Notes: a model not told the origin generated them from the letters alone. Positions 1 through 11,610 are shown, counted from the first letter of the stretch. The stretch: DNA of 64,000 bases from Heliocybe sulcata (GCA_004369045.1 ML213510.1:240111-304110), one strand, 5' to 3'. Numbers and translations: made by a program.

Positions 1-420
1 CATCACTTCTTTCCATATGCGGCCAGCGCTGATCTCCTGAGAGCATCAGATCGCGCTGACTAAGCCGTGAGAACTTTGGGCACACTTGCTAGCCCTACGT
101 AGCGTATGTCACTCCCACGTGGGTTGAGGAAAGTCAAAAATTCCCGCACTTGGCTTCAAACTGCCCTACACTCTGCCGTGCTACCCTCCTCTGCTGTGAG
201 TCTACTTTCCATGTTTTATTTCACGATGAACTCCAGATGACGAGTCTGACTTTGACCTGGCGAGGCTTCCTCGTCGGTTCGAATCCATGACGAGTCCTTC
301 ACAATTTACCATTCATGCATTTCTGAAACCCTTCTCTTCCGCTGCTCCGAGTTTCAATTCTGACCCTTCTCCTTGACAGACTTCACACAAACTCATACTT
401 TCTTTACGCCTAATTTCGCC
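1..420. other. intergenic, 5' flank of TSR4/PDCD2 gene
   Basis: No gene was recognised. The stretch ends at the start codon of the PDCD2-family gene and presumably holds its promoter and 5' leader, with pyrimidine-rich sequence near 330-400. The octamer GACGAGTC occurs twice, near 240 and 290. A tRNA-like GGTTCGAATCC string near 276 lacks supporting arms. Confidence 0.5.
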
Positions 421-2051
421 ATGGCACCGAAGGTCGAGGACGATTGGTCAGACTCGGACGATGACGAGCAAGAGCAACTCGACGTCGAGACCTCCGTCCT
501 CCTGGGCCTCCCAGACGGGCCCGTAAATTCTATAGACGATCTTTCCGATGTTGCTGTATCTAGGATGGGCGGGCATCCTGTACGCCCATTCCTCTCTGCC
601 TGTTCGAGTAACGTATTGAATACAACTTCTTTGTTGTGCTTCACAAACGCCAGGCGTTCTTGACGTCGCCCGAACCAGACGTATCCTCGTCGCAATGTAA
701 AATGTGCTCAAATCCAATGGAGCTGCTTGTCCAGATCTGGTGTCCGTTTGAGGATAGCCCCATGGATAGAGCGTTGTACGTCTGGGCATGCGCCCGAGGG
801 GAATGCCAAAAGAAGGACGGGAGGTGAGTAGGGTGTGTCCTTTCCCGATCCCCATGGAGAATTAGTGGGTCAACATTGTGCACTGCAGCATCCGCGCATG
901 GCGAAACCTAAGATACAATGCCGAGTACGCAAGGAAACTTGAAGCAAAGCTCGAGAGGAGACGAAAGCAAGAAGAAGCCCGGAAAACAGCTGGAAAGGCA
1001 AAAGAGGCATCGAAAGTCAATCCGTTCAAGGTAAGATAGACTTTCGCGACCGCGATCTATGCTTGACAAACTTTGGAATGTGGTGCAGATCAGCGGATCT
1101 TCCGGCGCACCAGGCGCATTCGGCCTCGGCTCGCAAGTCTTCGGTGGGGAGAACCCGTTCAGCAGCGACTCGCCCGTTTCAGGAAAATCCGCCGACGACC
1201 ACGAAGAAGAAAACGAAAGTGTGGAAGAAGATCCTGACGATGGTAGTGAAGCCTCGTCCACTTCCTCTGAATCCCTGGTCACCGCGCTCGCCTCCACCAC
1301 ACTCGACGACTCACCCTGGCCAGCCATGCCAGCCTACAAACCGATCTACCTCAACACCACTTCAGAGTACCTTCCTCCACCTCCGAAGACGAAGGTGCCC
1401 GCAGGCGCGCAGGTAGTCGACCCGGACAGGGAAGACGGGAAGAATAAGGACAAGGATATGGCGTGGATGTCGGAGGCATATGAGAACTCGATGGAGGTGG
1501 ACCACGTGTTTGAGAGATTTATGACGAGGGTAGGGTATGAGGGGAAGCAGTGTGTGCGGTAGGCACTACGAAATCCTCCTCCCCTACGATTCCGTGATAC
1601 TAAAGCCCACGGTGTTTTGTGTAGGTACGATCTGGGTGGCACACCTCTCCCCTTCAGCCACGACAAAACCTTCGATAAGCTCTTCCCCTCCCCCACCAAC
1701 AACCTAATCTCAGTCACAAAAGGCGACTTCACCGTCCAAACCCCACAAAAACGCGTCTACACCCCCTCCGCCCTCCAAAAGTGCCCATCCTGCGGGGGAG
1801 AGCGCACCTTCGAGTGTCAGCTGATGCCGAACCTCATCAATATCTTGAATACTGGGGAGGAAGGGGCGCCCAAGGGCAAGCTGAGCGAGGAGGAGAGGAA
1901 GAAGGAGGTGGAGAAAGCGTTGAAGAATGCTGTGGGGAGGCGGGGCATGGAGTGGGGGACTGTCATGGTGTTTTCATGCAAGAACGATTGTTGTCCGGAG
2001 AAGAAGGGGAATTGGGCGGAGGAGCTAGTGTTGGTCCAATGGGACGAGTGA
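421..2051 (+). CDS. TSR4: PDCD2/Tsr4-family protein (ribosomal protein uS5 chaperone)
   Basis: The protein starts with an acidic stretch (MAPKVEDDWSDSDDDEQ). It continues with the zinc-binding N-terminal half of PDCD2: HPAFLTSPEPDVSSSQCKMC, then PMELLVQIWCPFEDSPMDRA and YVWACARGECQ. A basic, coiled-coil-like linker and an acidic linker follow. The C-terminal PDCD2_C domain has CPSCGGERTFECQLMPNLI and a CKNDCCP motif, ending in LVQWDE. Five exons are inferred: 421-579, 654 to about 822, about 889-1030, about 1089-1559, and about 1625-2051. Known for the family: yeast Tsr4 binds nascent uS5 (Rps2) and supports 40S assembly, and metazoan PDCD2 does the same. The start at 421 gives the normal acidic N-terminus. 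The 3' end faces the downstream transcription-factor gene (convergent, about 220 bp apart). Confidence 0.93.
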
Positions 2052-2274
2052 TAATGGTCTTTATCGAAGTCATATCTCGCCTAGCACGCAAGATGTTGCA
2101 TTACCTCCAGTCCAATATGCTATAGCTTACTGAGAAACTCGAGGCTGGATAACAAGACAAGCTTCAAGCAAGATGAAAAGAGATGCGAGCAGATTACTAT
2201 GCTACAAACGTTAAGGCAATCATCCGTATCGACATGGAAAGCGAATAATGATATTTACTACGCCACCTCCCACC

Positions 2275-5200
2275 TCACGCCTGGTTGAACTGCGCAACGA
2301 AATGCCTCCAAGAATCGGACACATCCGTCTCATACAGCACCTGCTGCTGCATACCCGCTTGTTGCGGCTGCTGCGCATAATACATCTTCTGGTACTCCGG
2401 GCTACTAACACCATAGTCCACAAACTGCCCCTGCTGGTACTGAGGCTGACTCGGATCCACAGCACCCTGGGCCATCTGCCAGCTCTGCTCGGGGCTGAAG
2501 AAACCCCAGCTCCCTTGGGGCACCGCAGGATTCGGGTCGTACGCCATCTGCTCCTGCGCGGGGTACACGTCCCACCCTGGCGCGTACTGTGCCTGCGCCT
2601 CTTGCGCCAGCGCCGGCGGCGGCTGGGGCGGGGGCGGGGGCGGCGAAGTATGGAACGTCGAAGCCGAGGGCGAAACTGCCGTGGGGCTGTACGGCGAGAC
2701 TGCAAACACGGTCTCGGGGCTCCTCGAGCCGGACGAGCCACCCGAGGCAGGGGAGCGCCGCGAGACGAGACGGGTCTTGCCGCCCAGCGTCGCCCATTCG
2801 TCTTCTTCGGATTTGACGACGGGCTCGCCGTAGGAGATGCGGCGGGTCGGGCTATCCGGAGACTTATTGGAGCGGTGGTCGGCCATGGTGGCGGAGGCGC
2901 GGGTGTCGAGCTTGCGTAGGACGGGCTGTGCAGGCCAAGCTTCAACAACCATGTAAAAATGTAGCTATTGGTTGGGCACTCACGAGTACTTTGGCAGCCC
3001 GGGGGTTCGTTGATATCTGTTCGAACAGATGGTGCGCAGATTTTAAGTGGGCCAGGGCTGACGGCGCCAGGGCCATTCCCGGACACCTGGACGGTATTGC
3101 TCCGAGAGCAATCTGAGCAGCTGCACATCAGCGGAGTGAGGAAAGAGGGAAGGTAGCACACACAGCACAGGAGAAGACGTGAGTAAACAGGAACCACATC
3201 CGCTGCGTCAGCTCTGGCTGTTGCGAGAAGAGGTTCTTCACGAGCCCGACGAAGGAGCAAGCGCTGTTGTAGCAAGCCAGCACGGATGGGGAATACTTGC
3301 TACTTAGCGGGTCTCCCGAATGGTCTTCCAGCGCTCTAGCAAAGAACCCTCGATGCATGTAGAAAATTGCTGTGAATTCAATGAGCTTGTTCTTGGGTCT
3401 ACGGAGATCAATTTGTGCGCTTACTGATCTCCTTGATCGCCAATGCAATGTGCCGCTGCATCGTCAACTCTAGCGGTGGCGATTCTCGATCTGTATTGTC
3501 AGTCAGGCTACCGAACCCGGGTACGACCAAGGACGGCGGGATGTAGAACTTTCGAACAGCCTGGTCTAGTTTCTGTAGCGTCGGATAGCTGACCCCGCGA
3601 GCGCCAAAGGCTTGTTCGTGCACGATACTCAAACACTGCGAGGTGAAGCGATGTTTCCATGCCGCAACTATAGTGTAGAGCTAATTAGCAGTTGGAAGCA
3701 AAGGTCCTAGATCCCTGGACGCACAACTCATTTCGGCTTCACCCTTCTTGTTCTGCGTGGTCTCAAATGCCATTTGACAGTCGATATGCGACATGGAGAA
3801 CGACGGTGGCCGCCCGAATGTGAGACTCTGTCAAGAGAGGTGAGTACAGCTTGCAACATGTAGCCGCTCCTACTCGCCTGCCATGAGTCGTATGTGTAGA
3901 CTTCCCACATCAGAGAGCGGCGCTGCAGCGACTCTTCCGGACTTAGCTGCCATTTCCCACTGTCACGATCTGGAAAGCTTGATTAGCGGCACGCCAAGAT
4001 GCGCACGGGTCTTGCTTACGAAGGCCAACCTAGAAACGTATCAATACGAGCAGCAGAGATGAGTAATCTCATACTGACAGTTTGAACTAGTTTCATGACC
4101 AGGCCCATAATGGCCCACCGCGGACTATCAATGTTAGCCCAGAACATGTAGTGGGACATGATAACCTGGACCGAGGCATTTAGCCCCAACACCCGGCCAT
4201 GTGCATGGACTTACCAAAGCCTGTATTGACAGTATTGATGGCTCTTCAAGAACAGACCCTATCGATAAGGCCGCCCGTCCTAGACTATAGTATTGATTCG
4301 CCTCAAGAGAAAGAGGCGGACGGTCAAGATCCAGCAGCGCTCCCATGGCAAAGACCATGTATAACACAGCCAACCGGTGTGTCTCGACGGGCGTAAACTC
4401 TGGTAACGACACGTCGTTGTAAAACCGAGTGTATACATTGTCGATAAAATCCGTCTCGTATATGGGCGTATACCTATTAGACCTAGGTCAGAGTCACCTC
4501 CCACTGATTTAAATTCAGACTTACATCCAAGCAGCATGCTTGTAATAGAGAGCGGATAGCTGCTGAGCCCTATCAGGTGAGGGCAGTAGCGATAGGATGG
4601 ACTGCCGCACTTCGGCCGGATGTTGGCCGAAGTGCATGGCAAAGGGGAAGATGCTGCTGAGCCAGTGGACGTCAGCTGGTAAAGGCACGGTCGGCGTGGT
4701 GGCCTCTTCGTCCTCTTCTGTTTCCTCCTCATTCTGGATGCTGGTAAGAGAGCGCAGACAAGTTGTTACGAGCTGCACGTGCCTGTAGAAGATACTGCAT
4801 ACATCATATCAGCGTTCCGACAAGGGCGGAGTGGCGGTAATCGATAAATACCCAGGAATTCGCGGTCTGCCCGAAGAAAGTAGATCTTCCGGATTGTCCG
4901 ATGGATCTGCACAGCAAAGACTCTCTATATAGCCCAGAAGCATCGCGGGTAAGTATACTTACAGCGAGCCAAAGGCGTCTATAACCTCCGCCGACTCCTC
5001 TGGTCGTGCTCGAGGCGTAACCTGCTCCGGCTCTTCTCTTTCCAAAGGTCTTTTGATACCGAGTAGCTCTTCACTGAGCAGCGGGTGAGGTTGGGACGAC
5101 TGCTGACCGTATACTTCGGCCAGCGCGTCTTCCAACTGTCTCACTCGAGTCGAGAGCTGCTCGATTTTCTCGTGAAGGACTTCGGTATTTGCGAGGACAA

Positions 5201-5618
5201 ACCTGTATCTGGCGTTGGCTAGGTGCTAGAAACAAGTTAGGATTCCCTCCTCACCGATTCCCTTTGCCGGTAGTGAGCGAGCCTGCGTCGTCCCAGCGTC
5301 AGCATCTACGTGCGCCACAGCGGATGCGACTCTGACCGTCGGGGCAGATCGCTGCGCACCCCTTCTTCACGCAGCTCGTACACGGAAACACTCGGCTGCA
5401 TCTGTCGCCCACAGTAAGCGCACATCACGGTTGCAATGCACGACTACTTACTTGAGCTTCAATCTGCATCAATCACCCAAGAAATGAACCTCCAAACATT
5501 GATGCAGAGTGGCCTATATATACCTTCGACATTCTGCACACGACAAGGGCGCAGCACGGCGCCTAGTGCCCGTTGAAGCGCCGTGGTTTCTGTCAGGACC
5601 GAGACGAGAGGTCGCCAT
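2275..5618 (-). CDS. Zn2Cys6 fungal-specific transcription factor
   Basis: The N-terminus is MATSRLGPDRNHG, followed by a binuclear zinc cluster. The six cysteines lie in CAECRR, LKLKCSRVFPCTSC and VKKGCAAICPDG. The cluster is encoded by three exons: 5618-5524, a 12-nt microexon 5463-5452, and an exon starting at 5401. A coiled-coil linker follows (RYRFVLANTEVLHEKIEQLS, then RQLEDALAEVYGQQ). The middle homology (Fungal_trans) region includes ETHRLAVLYMVFAMGALLDL and MWEVYTYDSWQASRSGY. The C-terminus is proline- and glutamine-rich (PPPPPPQPPPALAQ and QQPQQAGMQQQ), plausibly an activation region. The family binds CGG-type half sites and controls metabolism or development; no target can be inferred. 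The gene has many introns and several exon joins in 3000-5000 remain approximate. Confidence 0.9.
5452..5463 (-). other. 12-nt microexon inside the Zn2Cys6 zinc cluster
   Basis: Read on the minus strand, the 12 bases ATTGAAGCTCAA are bounded by GCAG upstream and GTAAGT downstream. Joined to the flanking exons they complete CAECRR-LKLK-CSRVFPC with intact phase. Skipping the exon keeps the frame but removes four residues between the second and third cysteines. The flanking introns are about 60 nt (5464-5523) and 50 nt (5402-5451). Confidence 0.85.
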
Positions 5619-5992
5619 CTCGCAGCACTCTACGGTGGCTACGCTAAGAGACGCGACGTGTATATATTAAACTCCTCCGCCATGCTGCCCGTCTCGACTT
5701 ATCGTGGTGTAACTTTGGTGCTTCCGATAGGCGCCTGCAAGCGGGTCCTTCGCCCCGATCCTAGACTAGTCTCGATGGAATTGTCAATACGGCGCTTGCC
5801 ACTCCCCGATTGACTGCTGCAGATCATCCATACGTACACAAGTGCATTCTATCTCATTTGAATCGTCGTGACAGGTCGTATACAAAGCCAGTCGTGAATA
5901 CATCGAGTACCTAATATAAGAATCCGAACGGGAATGCATTATTCGTGTCCTAGTATATACGCGTCTCCATGCAAAAAATATGAATGCAAGAA
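5619..5992. other. intergenic, between coiled-coil gene 3' end and Zn2Cys6 promoter
   Basis: No gene was recognised. The segment should hold the promoter of the minus-strand transcription factor next to 5618 and the terminator region of the coiled-coil gene that ends at 5993. No motif could be assigned with confidence. Confidence 0.5.
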
Positions 5993-7488
5993 TTACACCG
6001 AAATGGGATCCATGCCGCCCTTGGGGGCTATATGTTCCATCGCAATCACCTGCGTCCCAAAAGTCTCCGATGAGGGAGTTCGCTCGTCCCGGATCATGAT
6101 GATGGACTGGGGGTCCTCTGACGTGGGACTGATAGGGCCCGTCGACTCTTCCACCGAGGACACGTCAGAGTTATCGTAAGCCGTGTCTCGCTTCTGAAGC
6201 ACCGGTGCAGATTGCGACGTTGTCGAGGTGACAGACGAGACACTCGACCTCGTGCTGAAGAAACCACCCAACTTCCTCGCTAGAGGCGTCGCAGTCTGCG
6301 GGGTGGGAACATTGGTCGTCTTGCTGGGCGACAGCACGTTGGCAGACGCTTTCGCAGGTCCATTGCTGACAGTGGTGTCGACCTTCCACAGCTTGAAGCC
6401 CCATCCAGATCCAGACCCACTGTTGCTCTGCTTCGCATCCTCCTCGTCGCTCATGGAAGGAGGAAGAGGTAGTCGCAGCGGTGCCTTGGGCTCTCCATCA
6501 TCCTTCTGCCCGCCGACGCCGTTCTGGGCTATGAAGTCCCGGAGCGCCCTGACACAAGTCTCAGAAGCCTCCTTTGCTTCATTTGCCTCCGACAGCTCGT
6601 GTCTCGTCTCCTCTAATTCATCCTTCAGGTTCTTCACCTCACGCTGCAGCGCCGCCAATTCAGCAGAGGATATCGTTTGGGGCTCATCTAGTGCCAGTGG
6701 TGGTGGCCGGCCCCAGAAGCCGGACGACCGTCGCGATGCTTTGCTGGGCGGACTCCCAACAGAGGTTCCAAAGGATAGAACCTGTGAACCAGGAGAGCCC
6801 GGCATATCAGGGCTGCTAAGGTCGCGCAAGAGTAGTCCGGTATCAGAAACGGAGGATATCCGTCGATGGCCCCCGCTGATGCCTGATCCGGTCAAAGGCG
6901 TGAATGATGCCCTCTTATTCGAAGATGGCGGGCCGCCAAACATGGGGGCGCTTGCTCTTGACATATCCAAGGTCATCGAAGACATCCGTCGGCTCTCACT
7001 TTGTAGTTTCATGAGGCCTCTCCTACAGACACACGGGCAATTAACTTCAATCACGCTTGCTGACATTGAATAGAAGCGTACCTGCTCTCTTCGACTTTAA
7101 CGCGTAACATCGAGATAGCTTCCTCGTCATCTTTAATTTTAGCTTGAGCTTGATCCAGCGCGCTCTCTAGGTTTGTGCATTTCTCCGTTGTTTCTTGCAG
7201 ACTGGCTGATAGCGTAGATTCGCGCGACTGTATTTCGGACAACCGGGAAGCCAGCTCATCGCGTTCTTGACTAACTTCGGCAACAGATGTTCGCAGCTGT
7301 GTGACTATAGAAGCCAGTATTTGAGGGTCAAGTGACTGGGGCCTGTGCGACGCAGGAGAGGAGGGCGGAGACAGTTCGTTATCCAATTCATGCTCTAGTG
7401 CGAGCGCATAGTCGATAGAATGTCGGTCGGCGGTGTCATGCTCGTCGTGCGCGTCCATGCTGGAGGTGGTAGGGTAGGAGTTGAGCAT
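5993..7488 (-). CDS. coiled-coil, serine-rich protein of unknown function
   Basis: Two exons are inferred, about 7488-7082 and 7022-5993, joined through VKVEESR-RGLMKLQ. The protein is about 480 aa. After a short acidic leader come two coiled-coil stretches. The first is LTQLRTS-type heptads in residues of about 60-135, with SQERDELASRLSEIQSRES. The second, about residues 260-310, contains AALQREVKNLKDELEETRHE. Between and after them lie long Ser/Pro/Gly-rich, probably disordered segments with KASRRSSGFWGRPPPLALDE and short Trp/Phe motifs (GWGFKLWKVD, ARKLGGFFSTRSS). I do not recognise a named family. The composition suggests a cytoskeletal or membrane-traffic scaffold, which is inference only. 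The start at MLNSYPTTSS is chosen because it is the first ATG of the long open frame. Confidence 0.75.
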
Positions 7489-7616
7489 GGCGACGAGGGA
7501 AGCGGTTGATAACTTTACGGTCGATGGCCAAGCGGCGGTCGCGTCCCCGCGTGTGGCCCTGTAGCACGTGTCATAACGATGGGCCGTTGCCACTGTTATT
7601 GATCGCGGTGCATGTC

Positions 7617-7675
7617 CATGGCAATGCATTCATGCTCGTGCAACATGGCAATGCATTCATAAGTCGTGCAACATG
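7617..7675. repeat. short imperfect tandem repeat, two copies of about 27 nt
   Basis: CATGGCAATGCATTCAT occurs at 7617-7633 and again at 7644-7660. Each copy is followed after a few bases by CGTGCAACATG. The pair lies about 130 nt upstream of the coiled-coil gene start and could be a simple local duplication. No function is claimed. Confidence 0.8.
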
Positions 7676-7820
7676 TATACAATTTCTTATTGACATAAAT
7701 AACTCAAGAGTACATTATACATTTCAGTTGGACAGATTCTGGCTATTCAAACACACCTTGATTTCTATTCCTTTCTGTTCCCAATGAATTTCGTCGGCAT
7801 ATCATCACCTCTATCAATTC

Positions 7821-10612
7821 CTAGCCGGCCGCATGTGTTAGGGGATCAATGCATATCACTCCATCACGCTCGCTCCAGGGATACCCCCACTGGTGAAGCC
7901 ATTCACGGACACCGGCTGCCAGACGAGTGCGAGATGCACCACGAGCAATGTCCTGCGTGCCGGTGTGCTTCTCCTCGCCGACAACGGCATACGCTGCATT
8001 ATTATACTCTATGAGCAAGATCTGCGGGAATGCACAAAGGTACTACTCACCCAAGCCGTAAAAGTGCTCCCGTTCAAGCTAACGCAGGGACTTAGTATGT
8101 GGGTCAACTGTATCGAAAACCGCCGATACTCACTGCCATCAAGAATTCCTCGAGTACTTCCGTCGCTTCATTGGAATGCAAGCCGTGCAGATCCAACATG
8201 CTCTCCGTCCTTTCTTCCGCAGTCAACTTGTTGCCCTCTGCATAAGTTTTGCTGGCGATACCCAAGCAGACTCCCAGGCCCTTGCCAATGAGACGGCCGC
8301 GGGATACTCGGTCACCAGGCTCATCAGACCAACTGGCATCCCTGGCTTTGACGGCTTCTTGAGCAAGTTGTGCACGTTCCTTGACAAGTTTACTGGCAGC
8401 TTCGGTCATCTCTCCCCTCATCTTCGCGTTTAACTCGTGGCCTTCCCTACTGAACCGCTTCGCAGCTGCTCCATCGCCCCTACGCCATGCATCCGCAGCA
8501 CGCGACAGGCAAGCATTCCTGGCGGCGCCCAACTGTAATGCCCGAGAGCGGTACCCCATGTAAAGCGAGTTGACCGACTCCCCAGTCGGGAGCGTCGGAA
8601 GGAGGGACGGAGGTCGCAGCTTGATGCGCGGGGACTGCTTCGGGGCCACAATCGCGGTGCTGTGATGAATGGGCTCTGCCGCATTACCCATAGCTGCGCG
8701 ACGGGCAGCAAGGCTTGTATTGTTCTGAGGCTGAGTCGGGTTGGCTGGGCTATTCGGAGCGGCGCGCTTGACGGCTGATGCAAACCTCGCCCTGCTGGGG
8801 TCATTGTAAGGCTGGTAGGCACCTCTTCTGTTCTTGAAGTTGTCCATGCCCAGAGCAGGGAAATCATCCAAAGGAGGGGTAGAAGTGTAGTCAAGGCTAG
8901 GAGACTCCTGCAAGCCCGTGCGCGACATAGCCTGGGTTATGCCGGATACGTCTACATTCTCGGGCAAGTGGTGCAAGAACTCGCAGTTCTCTCCTTTGGC
9001 GCAGGTGCCGCGGAGCCAGAATCGACACAAAGCGCGCTCAAGATCGTGACTGCAAGACTGTCAGACGAAGTTGATAGTTGCATTCGGAGACACCCACCTG
9101 AAACGACAATCTGCCCTGAGACACTCGCCTGCCAGGAAGTACCTGCAGACTCTCGCGCCGCCGGCAGGGGGTTTTCCATTGAATCGGGACTGGCCTCTTC
9201 CGGGACTTGGAGCATTGCCATAGCCAGCGCGACCGCCACGGTTCATCCCATTATGGCCTTCCTCCCTAGGCACCAACATTACCCTGCCACCCATGTTCTG
9301 AACCCTGGGTTGAGCATCCTGACTCGGTGACGGCAGTGCTCGCTCAACAAGCCATGACATGGCCCTTTCGAAGTCATAGCCATTATTAGCCAATGCCTCC
9401 TCCAACTCCGAAGGAGCCAGAGTCGTCCCGAAGACCGAGCTCAAGACATCGAACGGTGTCATGCCGTCCGTGAGCAACGCAGCTGCCTCCTCTGATTCAT
9501 TATCTTCACCGCCGGTACGGTCTATATCCTCCACGCCAAAATGAAGCGGCTGGTCATCTGTTGACAGAGAGGACGCGGAGTTAGGCGACTGCGTCCATGG
9601 TACTTGACTCTCCAGTTCAGCCGCAATCACAGGGTGGAAGGCGCGGGGTAAGGTCTTGACCGCGAAAGGATCGAAAGGATCATCCTCGTCATCATCTTCA
9701 CCAGGGCGGAGTGAAGAACGCAGAGAAGAGCTCGGCGTCAGGGACCTGGTCACGAGAGCCGAGTCTGGCACCAGTGGAGAAGCAATTGCGAGCTTAGATG
9801 ACGATCTATTGGGGGTAGCTGACCATAGGTCTGGTGATGGCGTCTGCTCTCGTAGATTCTGAAGACTTGGATGAGAGGAAGCTGCCGACAATGGTCGTTG
9901 AATGGGCTTGAACTCCGAAGCCTTTGCATTGAGCAGGCGAGGCGAGGACATGGGAGATGAAGGCATACTTGCAGCGAATGCATGAGGTACCGGTATCTGG
10001 AATAGAGATGGTGTAGAAGGGCGTGACTCTGACTTGGCCGTCATGTATGAGTCTGCTTGACGAACCGCGAGAGGTGAGGTAGCTGGAGTGTGCGGCCTAC
10101 GGAACACCATGGCAAGGGGCGAGCTAGGAGCAGACTGGGGAGTATCAGGACGTGGGACGAGGCGTGCCGAATGAGTGGATGCCCGCGAAGAAGGCCTAGA
10201 GATGGGACGGCGAGTCGGTGTGAGGAAGAGGAAGGGTACGCCCGCGATGTCGTCCCTATGTTTGTGCATAAGGTCCAGGACATGCTGTTCAAGCTAGGGA
10301 CAGTGATTAGCCTTGGTAGCGACTCTGTTACGGAATTCATACCTGCTCCTCGTCGTCTATGCCGAATGCTTCCTTAAGAAGAGTCTTGAGGTCATCTTCA
10401 TCCTCCTCGTCCAGAGCACCGACGACTTTCCCCACAAGGTCCGAGTTGACGCGCGCGAGCTCGTCGCCTTCCGCATCACTGTCATAGTTGTCTATGGGCT
10501 TATATGACCGAGCTATGGCAGACAATTGCGCCCTAGTGTGGGGAAACCGGGGGGTGGCGACATCCTGGCCGGAATCACTGGCGTACTCGACATTCTGCGA
10601 CACTGAGAGCAT
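7821..10612 (-). CDS. CUE / CCCH zinc-finger / DUF1771-SMR domain protein (Cue2-like nuclease candidate)
   Basis: Exons: about 10612-10340 (MLSVSQNVEYASDSGQ... GIDDEEQ), about 10292 to 9078, about 9050-8110, and a last exon near 8010-7821. A long Ser/Pro-rich region follows the acidic N-terminus. A CUE-like helical module comes next (DGMTPFDVLSSVFGTT... ALANNGYDFERAMSWL). Then come two CCCH fingers (CRYFLAGECLRADCRF plus the following histidine, and CRFWLRGTCAKGENCEFLHH). A DUF1771 helix (AWRRGDGAAAKRFSREGHEL) leads into a C-terminal SMR domain with LDLHGLHSNEA and VVGEEKHTGTQ. SMR domains bind or cut RNA. Yeast Cue2, with CUE and SMR domains, cleaves mRNA at collided ribosomes in no-go decay. 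The CCCH pair would add RNA binding. Whether this protein is the Cue2 orthologue or a paralogue is inference. Confidence 0.88.
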
Positions 10613-10876
10613 GGTTGCGAAGCTACAGCGTTGTATGCATACCTAACTAGCGGCTGGAGAGCAGGAGTTCTAAACGGTACAAGCTCAAGTTAACGAAAGT
10701 CGGGGTCGACGTCGCCAATCAACACCAATATGAGCCCGCTTGTTCACGCGCCACCGCTCTTTGCCTTTTCCTTCGTCGTCGTCGTCGTGCACGGCGTTGC
10801 TCTGTTCTACGTGGCCGTCTGACGATATTCCAACAAAGCTATCATTCAATTATGCGTAATATGCGAGTACATGCGG
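10613..10876. other. intergenic with short GTC/CGT microsatellite
   Basis: No gene was recognised. This is the probable promoter of the CUE-CCCH-SMR gene (minus strand, start 10612). It includes a short (CGT)n run near 10773-10788 and the 3' flank of the next minus-strand gene. Confidence 0.5.
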
Positions 10877-11610
10877 CTACCAAAGCCATAAATCAATAGC
10901 GTCGAGTTCCCTCAGCACCCCTCCCGATCTCTGCGTCGCAGGGAACGGAGTTGGTACACGCTCCTTGATACTCTTAAACCCGCCAAACTCGATGCCTTGG
11001 TCCTCCTCTATGCTAACGAGTCTCATGCGATCAGTGAGAAGATCCTCTTCATTGATGACTATGGCTTCTGGGTTCAGCCTCAGCTTCAAGTTGGCTTTGC
11101 GCTTCAGAGCGGATTTCCTTCCACTCTTGGTGATCTTTCCTGAAGCGACTCTGGAAAGCCTAGCAGGGCCCTTCAGCGGCAATCAGCTGTTGGGTAGCAA
11201 CCAAGAGAAATTGTGCTTACTTGCGAAGGCCTGGTCTTCGGCTGGCGAGGCGTGGAAGTGGACCCCGAGGCTTCTGGAGCCACCGCCGGGAACGGGTATG
11301 CGGGCATGGTGAACTGCCAGTCGACATAGGGCCTCGTGATCCGACCATTAGGCAGGACGTGAGCACTCGGTCCCAGCATTGCAGGCGACATGGGTGTGGT
11401 GACCTTTGGCGAGGCAGGGAGGTTGTTATAGCTGGGAAACACGTGTGTGGCTGGTACCAACATCGTAGGCGACATCATGGGCGTCATCTGCATTGGTGAG
11501 CCGAGACCGGGCGAGGATAGGGAAGGTACGTGGAAGGGAAAGGCCTTCGCATGAGTGAACGCATGCTTGAAGGTGGGAGATGCGAGTGGTGTACGGGCTA
11601 CGGCGAACAT
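10877..11610 (-). CDS. small protein of unknown function with basic C-terminal half
   Basis: At least two exons: about 11610-11220 (MFAVARTPLASPTFKHAFTH, then a Pro/Met/Thr-rich stretch with SPMQMTPMMSPTMLVPATHV) and about 11171-10877. The second encodes a lysine/arginine-rich segment (RLSRVASGKITKSGRKSALK) followed by NLKLRLNPEAIVINEEDLL and the C-terminus ELDAIDLWLW. The intron shows GTAAGC..AAG on the minus strand. Codon structure and the two-exon join support a real gene, but I know no family. Upstream open frames on the same strand (11696-11965 and 11902-12105) might be further 5' exons, so the start at 11610 is only the simplest choice. A nuclear protein is possible from the basic tract. 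Confidence 0.55.

Noticed and set aside
265-305. tRNA-like T-loop string GGTTCGAATCC
   Set aside because: Flanking bases do not form a five-pair T stem, and no anticodon or acceptor arm is found upstream.
2220-3275. 351-codon minus-strand and 223-codon plus-strand open frames over the transcription-factor 3' end
   Set aside because: They are alternative frames of the Pro/Gln-rich C-terminal exon and are very Arg-rich with no family resemblance.
6228-7073. 281-codon plus-strand open frame over the coiled-coil gene
   Set aside because: It is the antisense of Ser/Pro-rich codons with no recognised domain. The minus-strand frame has heptads and a sensible intron join.
10773-10788. GTC/CGT microsatellite
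   Set aside because: It is too short and simple to suggest a functional element beyond ordinary low complexity.
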